Notes: generated by a model not told the origin, from the sequence alone. 64,000 nucleotides of DNA from Chrysomallon squamiferum (GCA_012295275.1 CM022677.1:14365332-14429331); one strand, 5' to 3'; counted from the first letter of the stretch, positions 1-12,235 are shown. A program made the numbers and translations.

Positions 1-678
1 TTTCTTCGTGTAATACGACCTTTAATGCATTGAAAAAGGAAATAATAATTATCAAAAAAAACAACAAAAAAGGAATAGTCCGCTGTGGAGTTTTAGCAGA
101 GTAACGTGTTCACATGGTATGTTCCCAAAATTGGCAGTCTCCAGATTAGGTAAGCGGTGAGGTGTTCTAATCCACTTCCAGAAATGGGAAAACTGGCGTG
201 AATAATTAAGGCCAATTTAGACGCATAGGGATAACGAGATGTGTGAAGAACAGATGGGGCGATTAACGAGATTAATGAAATTAATGTTATATCTCAGTAA
301 AATTTGGAGACAGGAAATACTACTAGAAGAGAAGAACAAGCTCTTCCAGCTGGGACTGGAGTACGTCACGTGTACCCGGGACACGGCTTCCTACTTGTCA
401 GCTTGCGGTGGAGTGTTTTCTGGGACATTTCGTGTATAAAGTGTGACTGAATGTGCTTTCAAATTGTGGACAAAATATTGTTTAACAAAAGTACATCAAT
501 TAAGGTGACGGAACACCAATTAGAAAGGGTGAGCAATAAACTGCCAGAAATGGTCAACAACTGGCGTTTCCCATTAAGATGTGTTATATCTCACTGCCAG
601 AATCGGGAATAAACCGTTCACATCATTGTGCCTAATGAAAACAATCATCTTCATATTCATGCGCCAGTGTCTCTGTAA

Positions 679-709
<31 letters not shown>

Positions 710-1084
710 CTGAAAAGAAATATGTAGTACGACACGTGTACGAGATGATTTGCACTAATAAACATAACGATTGTTGTTCATATTACCAAACCATTTTCAA
801 CTTAATCAAAGTTTTCAAACTGAATTATTTTTCGTACAAATGCGTGCATACTAAACTGAAATTATAATTCTGTAAAAGATTAACTTTTCCAGCTGTAAAT
901 ATTCCCCCTGTCAGAACGTAGCAGAAAAGAACATTCAGGTTTTACTTCTACGCATTAAATCGGCGACATTTCTGGAGGATTTTTTCCGTGACATAATTTG
1001 TCCCGTTACGAGTTATCGTTCCTTTTGGTCCATTCTACCTGCATCTTTTCTTTCAGATTAAGAAATCTGTTTGTAATATAATTG
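1..1084. other. AT-rich stretch, no gene seen
   Basis: No reading frame here has a recognisable domain or plausible splice context. A short ATT/TTA microsatellite lies near 678-707. The frame at 239-439 is open for 66 codons, but I see no motif in it. Confidence 0.5.
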
Positions 1085-1290
1085 TTATTTTAATATTGTT
1101 TAAATATTTCAGACAGAGCATGTGACTAATTACATCTCAGAAAAATGTCCACAGATACTGGATTCAAATGATATAGTCACTATTGAGCCACCACATGTAA
1201 CATTGTCAGATACCCAGTCTGATCATCTTCCAGACGACACAGATTTCCCCACTGTCATAGCCGTAACCCAGCATTAAATCTTCCCAAACA
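1085..1290 (+). repeat. Low-copy block, part 1, copy A
   Basis: This stretch matches 35350-35565 closely. Both copies share the phrase beginning 'atgtgactaatt' and the later run 'gtcagatacccagtctgat'. Read on the plus strand both spell a similar peptide containing SDTQSD and LPDD, so it may derive from an exon. The family is unknown to me. It is the first of three colinear pieces shared with the 35-44 kb region. Confidence 0.75.
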
Positions 1291-1619
1291 TCTCCCCAAT
1301 AATGAGAATCAGTTTTGTAAACCGTAAGTGAGAATGTTGATCGAGTGTTCCATTTACTTGTTGCCCTTGTATTGAGAGCGGGATGTGAATATGACAGCTG
1401 ATGTAAATGCTGCTCCTGTAAGACGCTCATCTAGGTTACGAGATGGTCAGCTTATTAATCCTCATAACCTACCCCTCTCTCCAGTTGCCGAGGATGGCAA
1501 CATTCTAAGTTGTATGGTCATGTGACAAGACCATATATGGTAACTGCTGCCTGGAATTTAAGGGCAGACATTCGCAGAGAGGAAAAGACTGGTGTTCAAT
1601 TCATTATTCTTTTTCCTTT

Positions 1620-1990
1620 TTTATTTGCTGTCATTCTTATTTTCTAACGGTGCCCATCCAATATTAGAATATGTTATTAATATTTCTATCAATTTCGCCA
1701 TCGTTGAGGTCACAGCGGTCCTAGCTTTATTGCGGGTATTCCTTTTTATTCTTTAGCGCTTTTAATTAAGTATTCCTCATACTTTCTGAGGGGGCGCATC
1801 ACCTATTAAAATATATTATTAATATTTCCATTAATGTCGCCGTCGTTGCCGTCGTACCAGCATTGTTCTTAACGTCTTGGTGTACTACTCGTTATTCGTT
1901 TTCGCTTTTTGTTCGCTACTGTTGTTATTTCGTGACAGTGCACGTCCTATATATTTTATATCTGTATGAACCAAAGTATAATTAAACAAA
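1620..1990 (+). repeat. ~140-bp satellite units, plus orientation
   Basis: About two and a half units recur at roughly 140-base spacing. Each has a 'tattaaaatatattattaa' core, then a GC-richer 'gtcgccgtcgttgccgtcgt' section, then 'cattgttcttaacgt'. The same unit occurs at 3185-3800 in this orientation and at 5285-6030 and 39840-40345 in reverse. Confidence 0.75.
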
Positions 1991-2404
1991 TAAGATAATC
2001 CTGGGTTTCTTAATAACCACGTTTTTTATTATTATTATTCAAATGAATAGCCAAATTAAATTTCACATTTAATTATTCATATATTTAAAAATTCAGTCAG
2101 TATAAAGACAAATTTGCTTACCTTGCTTACAGCTGCACGAGTTGTGAAGAAAACAGAGAAATAATTTAACTTTAATAATTCACGAAGGACAAGGAACATT
2201 AGCTGAACAAGACTTGGTAATTATGTTATTACTGGTGATTTGGTTCCACATCTGCCCAATGTCTCAACATGTCACTGAACAAAGGCCAATCTGTTTATAA
2301 TCCATGATGCCCATATTTAACACGACATGATTGATGATCTCTTTGTATCTGTGGACATCTGTCAGCCTTTCTTATTCTCAAGAATATGCTTCTGTTTTAT
2401 TTTG

Positions 2405-3030
2405 TTCTGTTTCAACTTGAGGACTACAATCACCACCACGCAATACATCATTATTACATACTCTTCTTCTAGTCCGAGTCCTTGAACCATTGGGAACACA
2501 TGTTACTGAACATGTACTTGGTGGTATATAACCTGTCTAGGAACCCCAAAAAGGACATATTGGTTTAGTACAAGGTACTCGGCTGGTGTTAGTTTGAGGA
2601 GATTTGGCACCACAACCGTTTTTGGTAGCAACATCATTGATGCAGATTCTGGTTATTGAAGCCGATCTTGTAATTCCTGTTCCACAGTTGGCAGATAAAT
2701 CACCATATGTAAATTCGGACCATGGACCCGTGTATGGGCAAGTATATGCTTAGATTCTTGCTTAGTTTCGTTTTGAGGTTAAGTAGCACCACAAGCATTA
2801 TTGTGGCTATTGTCATTATTGCAGATGCTCATCCGTCGTTCTGTCCACTGACCACCAGGACCACATGTTACTGAACATGGAGTTATTGCTGTGAAGTCTG
2901 ACCAATGTGACCAGTCTGGGCATGGTTTTGATGGACAAGCCACAACAGTTCTGTCTACATCAGGGGACTTTGCACACAACCAGTTTTAGAGGGGATGTCA
3001 TTCTGACACGTTCTTGTTCTTGTCTGAGTT
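2405..3030 (-). pseudogene. Thrombospondin type 1 repeat array, broken
   Basis: Read on the minus strand, three TSP1 domains follow one another without an intron. Repeat 1 (about 2980-2780) has CPDWSHW, CSVTCGPGG and the later cysteines. Repeat 2 has GPWSEF, SANCGTG and ITRICINDV. Repeat 3 has CPFWGS, STCSVTC and RTRTRRRVC. TSP1 domains are disulfide-bonded extracellular modules of matrix proteins and adhesion receptors. The frame is broken by a TAA after repeat 1 with a frame change, a TAG where the second conserved Trp of repeat 3 belongs (WGS*TGY), and a frameshift upstream near 2960-2980. No signal peptide or start codon is identifiable. The absence of introns differs from the single-exon TSP1 module at 53953-54141. 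It could be a retrocopy or a large exon of a dead gene. Confidence 0.8.
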
Positions 3031-3184
3031 CAGTTTATGCTATTACCACATGAGATTGATCATTCGATGTAAATATATCCTGACAATGCTCCCCTGTTTG
3101 CTGTTGATGTTCCTGGTTTCAGTTCTGGTGAAAGTGAACAACAACCTGTTCGTTTAGCTGTAACGTTATTGCATACTCTCGATA

Positions 3185-3800
3185 CCGTTGTCATTGTTAC
3201 AAATTCTGATTCTGCATGTTGTTTCGCTTTTTATAAACTATTGTACTGTGCGCACCCTATATTAAAAAATAGTATTATTATTACTATTACTATTGTCTGC
3301 GTTGTCCTGCACGATATTTATGTCTTTGTCATTATTCTTTTGAGGATTTTTATTAATTGCTGTCCTTAATTTCTTAGTGTGTAGATCCTATTAAAAAATA
3401 TATTGTTGCTATTTGTATTCATGTCGACGTCGTACCTGCGTTGTGTAGTTTAATTATTGTGCTTTTCATTAACTATTATTATCATTTTTGTATGTGCGCT
3501 TCCTGTATTACAATATATTATTATTACCAGTATTATTACTTTTTTCTTCTGTTAATGACGGTATCATTGCCGTCGTGGCTGCATTGTTCTTAACGTTTTT
3601 GGTTTACTTCTCTTTATCCTGTTGCGCATGTTAATAACTTTGTTAAACTATATTAAAATACATTATTATTGTTACTATTAACGTCACCGCAGCTGTTGTT
3701 CTTCGCTCTTTATTATTATTATTATTATTAACGTCGCCATCATTGAAGTCGTGCCTGCGTTGTACTCCTAGTTATGTTGTCTTTTTCAGTAACTGTTATT
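3185..3800 (+). repeat. ~140-bp satellite units, plus orientation
   Basis: Further diverged units of the satellite at 1620-1990, with 'cctatattaaaaaatagta', 'gtcgtacctgcgttgt' and 'cgttcttaacg'-like segments at 110-150 base spacing. The TSP1 pseudogene sits between the two plus-orientation groups. Confidence 0.65.
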
Positions 3801-5284
3801 CTTACTTTCGTAGAGTTAAATACTACAAAATAAAAATAAAATAAAATAAAATAAATAAATAAATAAATAAATAAGAAAGAAAAACGCCTTCAGCTAACAC
3901 CACAGCTGTTTATACGACAAAACTGAGATTGAGCTAAATATTTTAATGTTTGTTATGACTTCATCAAACCTGATCAAAAAGAATTCTCTGTCTTAGAAAA
4001 TACGATATGTCCTTTAGACGAAATATTAACATTAAAATTATATTCACGTTATTAAAATTTAATTCTTAATATGCACATTTTCAATGAAAAATAGGATTCC
4101 TTCGGTAATGTCATTAGCTATACAACACATTACATTGAAACACACACACACACACACACATAGATTTTGTTTTTCCCAAAAATTAATGTCCTCGTTGTAT
4201 ACTGAAAAATGATGGTCTTTCATATTAAGATATTTTATTATTAACAGAAACAGGACTATACCGAAAAGCGTGATATGCTAGATGAAGATTGTAGTTTCTA
4301 CTGTATTGATGTTACTGACAATATGTGGTATTTTATTTGTATGACCATAATAACATGAGATTCCGCGACATAATTTACATCTCTCTCTCTCTACATGAAA
4401 TTACATGATTAACGTAATATTAACCTTCCGTTTTTACAGAAAAAAATAAAATAAAATAATAATCATAAAGAAGCGAGAAGGCGCGATATTAAGGTGTTAT
4501 TATTGTTGTCATTGTTCTATTATTGACAAATACAATGCTTGTTATGTAGATTATTACTGGTGGAGCGGTTATACTAATATCTAATGTAATAAGAGAACTT
4601 CAGGTATAATATGAAATCTAAAGTATATTACACTATACAACTTGCGCTGATGTACACCTTGAATGTAATGAAAAAATAAAATTTCAATTATCATAATAAA
4701 ACAACATGTTAACCTTGTTTGTTCTCAGCTAATCACTATAAACTGTCGTGATTCCAGGGAATTAACTCAGAGATGTTTAAATGTAACCTGTTCGATATTA
4801 ACAAAATCTGACATTAACATTTCTCAACATACTTAACAGTAAAAACCACCGCTCAACTAGCAGTTGATTTTCACCTTTTTTTTTTTACACGTAATTAAGC
4901 CGCTTATTTTCATTATGCCATGCAAAATTATCATTTATGATTGTCATTAATATCTAATAGATTATATGTGATTATCAATATTTTATGTAGTGTTCGACGT
5001 ACAGTAAAATTACACCTTTTTAGTTCACGATTTAGAATTAGTAAAATTATCATATTACATTAAAAAACAACACGGCTGTATTTTCTAAAACAATGTGTTA
5101 ATATTACCGCTACATCTGTTGAGAAACTAATGACCTCTAATGCAGATAGTGATGGCTGCGTTAAAACTGCAAGTGGTATTTTCATGACGCTGAGTCAAGT
5201 ATCTGTGTGTGTCTCCGTGTCTGCTGAACATTAAGCTTACCTTTCAGCAACTTCTTTTCAATGATCCATTTCCTCATCCACGCA
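3801..5284. other. AT-rich stretch without a gene
   Basis: Contains an A/AAAT-rich tract at 3830-3885, a short CA repeat at 4140-4160, and otherwise unremarkable AT-rich DNA. No exon or RNA gene is visible. Confidence 0.5.
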
Positions 5285-6030
5285 ACAATCAGGTGTACAT
5301 CAAGACGTTAAGAACAATGCTGGAACGACGGTAATGACGGCCTCATCAATAGAAAGAGTAATGATAGTTTTTAATGTCGGATGTGGACACGAATTGTAAT
5401 ACTTAATAAAAGGCAAAATAATAAGTTGAACGTTGAAAACAACGCCGTTACAACGGTGATGACGACAACATTAATAAACGTAATAATAATATATTTTAAT
5501 ATAGGACGGGCCGGGTCAGAAAATATAAATAACTGTGAATAAAAAAATAAAAGGAATGATGAAGAGTGCACCAATAACTTTAGGAACGGCGACATTAACA
5601 GAAATCACAATAACATATTTCAATAGGTGATGCTCCTGCTCAGAAAGTATGAGGAATGATTCATAAAAAAAAGCTAAAGAATAATGAGACCTCTACGAAA
5701 GCTAGAAACAACGCCGTTACGACGTCGACGATGGTGATATTGATAGAAATGGTAATAATGCATTTTAGTATAAGATTTAAACACTAAAAAAAGTATCAAT
5801 AATAGTTAATAAAAATGAAAACAATGCCGTTACGACGGTAGCGACGGCGACCTTAATAGAAATACAGGAGGCGCACGGACACAAAATAAGAGAACAGCGA
5901 ATAAAAAGCGAAAAAGAATAACGAGATGTACACCAAGACGTTAAGAACAATACTGGAACGACGGCAATGACGGCCTCATTAATAGAAAGAGTAATGATAT
6001 TTTTTAACGTAGGATGTGGACACGAATTGC
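5285..6030 (-). repeat. ~140-bp satellite units, reverse orientation
   Basis: Five or so units, recognisable by 'aacaacgccgttacgacg' and 'attaatagaaa', are in reverse orientation to those at 1620-1990 and 3185-3800. The open frames here are by-products of the repeat. Confidence 0.75.
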
Positions 6031-6936
6031 CATACTTAATGAAAGGGAAAAGAATATTTTTTATTTTTTTCAGAGCAGATGTTTTCAGATGTATTGGTAA
6101 ATTCCTGCACAATAATAAGCAACTTATTCTAGTGTGAGTTGTAAGCTTTGTGGTTTTATTTGGTGCATTAATATAAATTATAAGAAGAAAGAAAAAATAG
6201 GTTAAAAAAAAATAACAACACCGTTTATTTGAAGTTTACGGTGAACGATTGGCTAATAATAAAAAAAATATAAATAAATAAATAAATAAATAAAAGAAAA
6301 ACCACATCGATTTATAATTTTTTATTTTATTTGTTTTGAACATTAATTTAATACTTTTTTGATTATTTTTTTTTTTAGTATTTTATTTGCAGAAAAATGC
6401 GGGATGATTTCGATCTTAGCGGATTTACTTTCTTGTTGGATGTTCGAAGAATAGTCTACAGAATTGGGATAATCGCATTATCATGCAACAAAAAAGTTGC
6501 TCAATGTATTTCATTTTGTGAAGGAGACAGGTATTACTATTTATTATTATCGTTGTTAATGTGTTTGGATAGTTTTCGTTTTATTTAATTATAATTTAAA
6601 AGTCATACACGTGATGGCAGCCATCTTATTTTGGAATAATATTTATTTATTTATTTATTTTCACTTTTTTTTTTTTTTTTTTTTTGGAAAATAACGACAC
6701 TCGATTAATAATAAAATTCACCAGTGGTTGTATTAATGTGAACAGCATAAACAATGTCATATAAACAAGAAATCATGTTTAGTCTTCAATTTTGTTTTAC
6801 CAATCACTATGATATATCGGGGGCAAATTTTGTGTGACCAGTAATTAAATTTGTTTTAAAATAAACTGACTTGTGTAGCACACATCACACGACTATGTGT
6901 CAACTGTCAAAGAATGTATTTATTTATTTATTTATT

Positions 6937-6981
<45 letters not shown>

Positions 6982-7205
6982 TTGAAATAAACTAATAAAC
7001 CATTTTAAAAAATATGCTAATTTTGTTTCACAGGTTGTTTTCTGTCAGTTTTTTTTATGATTTTTGTTTTTAAATTCATGTTAAATTCATGCTCTATACA
7101 TTATTAAACATATTTAATTGATTTTTTAAACATATTAAAGGTTATAATGGGTGGGGCTATAAATGGTTTCATTATTTAAGCTAAATACCTGTATAGCTCT
7201 ATGTT
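5590..7205 (+). repeat. Low-copy block, part 2, copy A
   Basis: Colinear with 39850-41480. Shared landmarks in order are the satellite end, 'cacaataataag', 'ggtgcattaatataaat', 'acgattggctaataataa', 'aaaatgcgggatgat', 'ggagacaggtattactattt', 'taatgggtgg' and 'ctaaatacctgtatag'. Similarity continues through non-coding and simple-repeat DNA, so this is a duplicated segment and not a conserved gene. The 63-codon frame at 6397-6588 is not preserved in the second copy. Similarity stops at about 7205, where a transposon begins. Confidence 0.85.
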
Positions 7206-9180
7206 AAAACATTGTGCATGGCAAGTGAGCTGTATAGCATCCACACATTGCTGTCAAAGAGGCTGTATCCGTAGCACAACCACACCTTATCATTTCCATC
7301 ACCTCCGGTGGAGCAACACTAATGTTTGGTTGCAATGTTACTGGGATCAAGCATCTAGTGCGTTCGTCATGTTCCCATCCGAACTCGACAGGATCTAATG
7401 CTGGAGGTTCTGAGTTGAGAGCTGATTTCCAAATGGCAGTCAGAATGTGCGCCTGCTTTACATTCTCTTCGAATGCCTCTTTATAAAGTTGGAAGTGACT
7501 TAAGCTCTGGAGCCTGTGTCAAATTTTTTCTACCCATACTTCTCCACGTACCTCAGACATGTTCGATGTCACCAAGCTTTTGACCCCATAGCAGGCAGCC
7601 ATGAATGTTGTCACGTCTTCAATGATGTCAGCTACGTCCTCAGATAATACGCCCAATTTGAGCAGTTCCACACCACTTTTAAGGACTTTGATGATGGTGC
7701 TTTTTCCTATTCCAAAGCACTGTGCCACAGTGTCATAGCCTGAGAGGGCATGGGTGGCTGGCAGTTGTGAAAGCAAGTGCCCATGTTCACTTGCAGTTGC
7801 CCCAATGTCTATAGTTGGTCCTTCCATTGAAAGACGACAGGTCAGGTTCAACTTTGCGTAGAAGTGCAGCAGGAGGACAAAAACGTCTGTGTTCTCACAT
7901 ACGATGTTGATTCTTTTTCACGCCACTTTCAGCTGCCTTAACCATCTGCTGTATGATTATTACATCCACTTCTTCGTCATCAGATCTTCCATACAACTGA
8001 ATTACAACTGGTACAGAGTCAGTAGAGGTAATGACCAGACTGAGTTCATTCGGCTCGTCCTGTGCTTTCTGGATCAAATTGTAAGGACAATGTTCTGGGG
8101 TGGCAATGGAGTATGTAACTGCAGTTTGTGTTGTCGGCTCGCTTCGTCACCAGCTCGAGCTGCCCAAGTTCCACTTTTAATGATGAAGTCGAAGTAGCGA
8201 TCAAAGATCAGGTTTGTGTCCTGGCTTGCCACCTTTTTCATCACATTCCTCATGAAGCCGTTGACAAAATCTGCCACAGTTCCTTGATTAGGCAGGTCAT
8301 AAAATTGTTCAATCAACCCTTTCCTGTTTAAGACAACACCGAGCACAATCTGGAGGGTTGTGAATCTACCACTTATGGCATTAGTAACAATGTTTCTGAT
8401 GAGAGCGGCTGGTAAGGTGTGGTCCAACTTTATAGAAAGCTTTGATAGCAAGGATAACAAAGTGGAACTGACACAGTCTAGGGCAATGTCCATATCAACT
8501 CTGGCATGATAGTTCTTGTCATCAACTAATGATTCCTTTACATCACGGACAATCTAGTGAGCAACCTTTTCCAGTCCAATCTCAACATCATCTTCATCAC
8601 TGCTCGGCACTAATCTCAACAAACTGGATGCTTTACTTCGAAACACGAGCAGACTAGCAACACCTGTGCCACTCAGCACAAGAAGATCCGAACCAAAGTA
8701 TTCTAACAACTTGGAGACTAAGGTTCGGCGGCTAATGTCTCTTCCACCATTGGACTGGTATAGGTCGTATACTTCGATGGAATTCCACACTCGCGATGAA
8801 TCTGCTCTCACTGCACTGACTGTTGTTTCAAAAGCCACATCCTCCACCTCTTGGCTACTACTAGATGCTGCTGAACAAAACTTCTTGTAACAGTCTGTGT
8901 GGTATCTACCATCTGCTGCATGCAGATCACTCACCGCCCCAGCCAAACGTGTCTCTACCTAGCATGCCCAGTCGTCGTGACGAGATTTACAGACATCTAG
9001 AAGGTTTCCTTAAAAGTATTTCTCCCCTCACCATGGTCCGCTGTCCTACAAAGAACAACCCTTCCGGACCAACGCAGACGTTTTCCTGCAGATGACTCTT
9101 CAGAATCTTTTGATGCACTCAGTTTATTCAAGTGTCTCTTGATGTGAGTTCCTTCTTGCTTCCATCTTCTTTACAAAAGA
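7204..9180 (-). pseudogene. Academ-like DNA transposon protein, internally deleted
   Basis: Minus-strand pieces run N- to C-terminus. 9180-8554 includes AVSDLHAADGRYHTDCYKKF, a cysteine/histidine motif. 8493-8310 includes TLPAALIRNIVTNAISGR. 8310-8074 includes NQGTVADFVNGF, FDRYFDF and LPPQNIVLT. 8077-7895 includes a degenerate EEVDVIIIQQMV. 7851-7519 includes ATHALSGYDTVAQCFGIGK. The C-terminal tail (about 7420-7204) has a Cys-rich MIRCGCATD..CGCYTAHLPC ending at TAA. The SGYDT..FGIGK segment resembles the helix-hairpin loop of XPG/FEN1 nucleases (GCDY..GIG), which suggests the Academ superfamily; that family name is an inference. The middle of the protein is deleted between EQFYD and LPNQGTV. 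Several frameshifts make it non-functional. The stop codon abuts the end of the duplicated block. Confidence 0.75.
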
Positions 9181-9230
9181 TGCAGCACCCTTCCATCTTT
9201 CAGCTCTACCCGAAAGAGAAGATGTACGTG

Positions 9231-9902
9231 AGCCACTTTGGCTACTTGTTCATCCGCTAAATTCACCGGTCCAGAGGTAATCCACAGCGAAGTGAAGACA
9301 GCACTAACGCACAGTAAAATGTCATGACATAAACCAAGTATCCATATAAAAAATAAATAAATATATATATATATACACACATTGCGTTCAAATATTAATT
9401 ATGTTCTTAATTACAGCAATTCTTAAGGTGTCCCTGGATCGAGTGCTTTCAATATAGTCTCGAAGCAATACTTCGGGATTCTGTGGCAGTGACGTCATGT
9501 ATATTCTCTAACCGATTCATTTTTATTATATGAATGAATTATAACATAATAATAGCATGCAAAACAATGTAAAAAAATAAACTCTTGTGAATTTGAAAAA
9601 ATTACCAATATATTTACTTAATGTTGTGCGGTGCATACATTAAACAAATGCACTTGGTGAGAAATTAATAAGTTACAGAGAACACGATTATTTTCCCGTT
9701 CCGAATACTTTACTTTGTTATTTCTCTTTCGATTATGTGAGCAAGTAGATTATATTTTCCCAAACAATTTAACAAGATAAAAAAAAAATGCATTTAAAAA
9801 AATTAAAGAATAAACAAATTATCTTGAATGTACTCATTATTATTTATATAAATAAATTAAGTATGAAACAATTTTCCTTTTTTTTTTTCGTCCTTCCAAA
9901 AG
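9231..9902. other. AT-rich spacer between two transposon pieces
   Basis: Separates the two pieces of the Academ-like element. It contains a short TA repeat (9361-9376) and poly-A/T tracts. I see no coding signal and no clear terminal inverted repeats. Confidence 0.4.
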
Positions 9903-10940
9903 TCATGTATCTGCTCGCTTTGTCACCAACTCGAGCTGCCCGCATTCCACTTCTAATGTTGAAGTCGAATAGCGATCAAAGATCAGGTTTGTGTCCTGGC
10001 TTGCCACCCTTTTCATCACATTCCTCGTGAAGCCATTGACAAAATCTGCCACAGTTCCTTGATTAGGCCAGTTTATAACCCAAAGGATAGCACAGCCATC
10101 CAGTATTTCTACCTCTGATTTTTCAACCAAACGCTGGGACACAGTCACCTGCAGCTTCTTCTCCAGCGTTGATTTCGTTGTTGCAATTCTCATTTTGCCT
10201 TCATCATCAAACATTTAGGTAGGCACGGGTGACAGTTCATGCGCAAGGACAGTTTTGATATCGATGCAAGTCAGAAGTTTATCTCATATCTTGTCCCTGT
10301 CCTTGGCATGCGAAGTGATGCGCGATGGCTTCTCTTCTTTATGACTCGTCACCTCCCTCTCCCCACTGTCATCGGACATGTGCGCAATATCTTGAACGAT
10401 CATGCTGCAGGTGTGCATACTGTATGCCCATCGTTTTAGGGTTTCGGGCTTCAGGGTTATGCCTATGATTCCATTTGGACCATGCCCATAATGCATGAAG
10501 GTTGTCTCTATCCACATGTTGGACCAGATCCCGTTCCAGAGTCCCAGCTTGTGTTGCATGGTGTGTTCACCTCTCATGAAGCTCTGAAGCACTTCAGGTG
10601 GAAGATGCTTCATTGTACTCCGGTAGTACAACCCGTATCTCGTGCAGTTGAAGTGAGCAGAGGCAAAAAATACAGCATCATTTGCTCTACTGCCCAGAGG
10701 TGGAGTGGCCAGTCTGCCTTTCGTTCGGCCCGCATGAAGACCATCACGACGAAGACAGGTTTTATCAGGTTCTGAACCCAGGCGAGTTGTGATGCTTCTT
10801 AAGGAGATGCTTTCAAGCGCTCCAAGCATCTCCTCATACTTTCACAACCTTCCAGATGTGCATGCAACAGTTCTTCTGCAACTAACCGAAGGGCTCTAAA
10901 AATATTGGTGTGATCTTGACTGAAATGGCTTAATCTGATT
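9903..10940 (-). pseudogene. Middle section of the same Academ-like transposon
   Basis: The 10829-10284 frame has YGLYYRSTMKHL, GLWNGIWSNMWIETTFMHYG and GIIGITLKPETLKRWA. The 10214-9903 frame has MFDDEGKMRIATTKSTL, VLEIL-type residues ending ILWVINWPNQGTVADFV, then FDRYSTS. These are the middle domains missing from the piece at 7204-9180. About 160 bases (9913-10070) overlap it in content: they repeat 8137-8300 almost exactly. In the coding direction this middle part lies upstream of the N-terminal part, so the order is scrambled. Likely two nested or tandem copies, each partly deleted. Confidence 0.75.
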
Positions 10941-10944
10941 CTTT

Positions 10945-11244
10945 ACCCCTCAAAACATAAGGATAGACACCAAAATTATTTCGATACCATGCATAGTTAC
11001 TGAGATATTGACAAAAACAAGATTTTCAGTAACGGCGGCCTTAATTTGCATATTGTGCGGATTGCCCAAGGATGACAGAGTGGCATCCTCCAGATTCTTA
11101 AAGAGCGCATCTCGGAGGTATAGAAACAGCAAAAAAACTTTGTACGGACTGTATTGCAAGGTTCTCCAAAAATCTGGGGTTTGGCAACCAGACTATGATG
11201 TTGGCTATGAAGTTGTATCAGTAGAAGGTGCTGTCCAGCTCTGA
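10945..11244 (+). other. Unidentified open stretch beside transposon
   Basis: A 78-codon plus-strand frame (11008-11244) encodes a basic peptide with RVASSRFLKSASRRYRNSKK. Its last ~50 bases are part of the duplicated block (match at 42695). The rest has no counterpart in the other copy, so it may belong to the inserted transposon. No domain recognised. Confidence 0.3.
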
Positions 11245-12235
11245 GGAAAAAGTTTGCTGCCATTGGAATTATTCTAAACCTCCCTCTCTCTCTCTATGAC
11301 AGATACATATATAACTACAAAGGTAAATCAATTTAAAAAATAGTTTTTCAGGAACTGCTCTGTACTCAAGAAGAGTTAATTCTGTGAGATCACCACAGGA
11401 GAGAAATGTCATCAAAGAATATGGCAGAACAGGAACATCTGTAGAGGTTGTTGTTATAGTAGTAGTATTAGTCATTGCCATTGTTGTAGTAATGTAGTTG
11501 TTACAGCATTAGTACTTGTAGCATTAAAAATAAACTACTTTTTGCAGCAATGATGTAGAATTGATCTTGGTGATGTTTTACTTGATGATGCTATCTCCAA
11601 AGCTTTGTAATAGTAATGTATCTTGTGAGACTGGTTGTAGTGATGGTAGTAGTAGTAGTAGCAGCAGTACTGACAGTAGTTGTTTTAGAGAAATTGTTAT
11701 GACAAATGTAACAAGAAGAGTAATATAACAACAGCAATAGTAGTAGTAACAGTAGTCATAATTGTTGTTGTTGTAGTAATTTTAATAATATTAGTATAAA
11801 GAAATACAGGCATAGGACTAATAGTGAAGAGAGTAAAAATTATCACTTTTATTATTAATGCATAGTAATTTTAACAATAGGAGTATTATTTTAATAACAG
11901 TAACCCTAGTTGAATAAGGAATAATAGTAAATATTAGTTATAGTAATGATGATAATAAAAGTAGTATAGTAGTGTTGCAGTAAATGTAGCAGTATTTTAT
12001 TTATGTTTTATTTGAGGCAGTGCACCCACCAGTCACTCTGACCAGTGAGTCGTCCAGTCTCTAGTCCAATGTCAGCATCCACTCAGTTGTGTGAAAGTTC
12101 TGCTGATGAACAGCTCAGTTTTGGTGATCTGGAAATGCCGAGGATATTGAAACTAACCATATTTGACAGGATTAACTTGGAGAGTCTTACACCAGGTCAC
12201 CAATCTCAACTGTCAGATGTCAGTGTTTTTATAGA
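11190..12235 (+). repeat. Low-copy block, part 3, copy A
   Basis: Colinear with 42695-43815. Landmarks are 'aaggtgctgtccagc', 'tttgctgcca', 'ttattctaaacctc', 'gtcatcaaagaatatggcag', long GTA/GTT trinucleotide-rich DNA (11430-12000), then 'gcagtgcacccaccag' and 'ttggagagtcttacacca'. In copy A the CT microsatellite is only a few units long, against ~90 bases in copy B. The frame at 12045-12368 is open but differs from the other copy. Confidence 0.8.

Noticed and set aside
10482-10775. Plus-strand 97-codon frame
   Set aside because: Antisense shadow of the Academ-like middle domain, which is clear on the minus strand.
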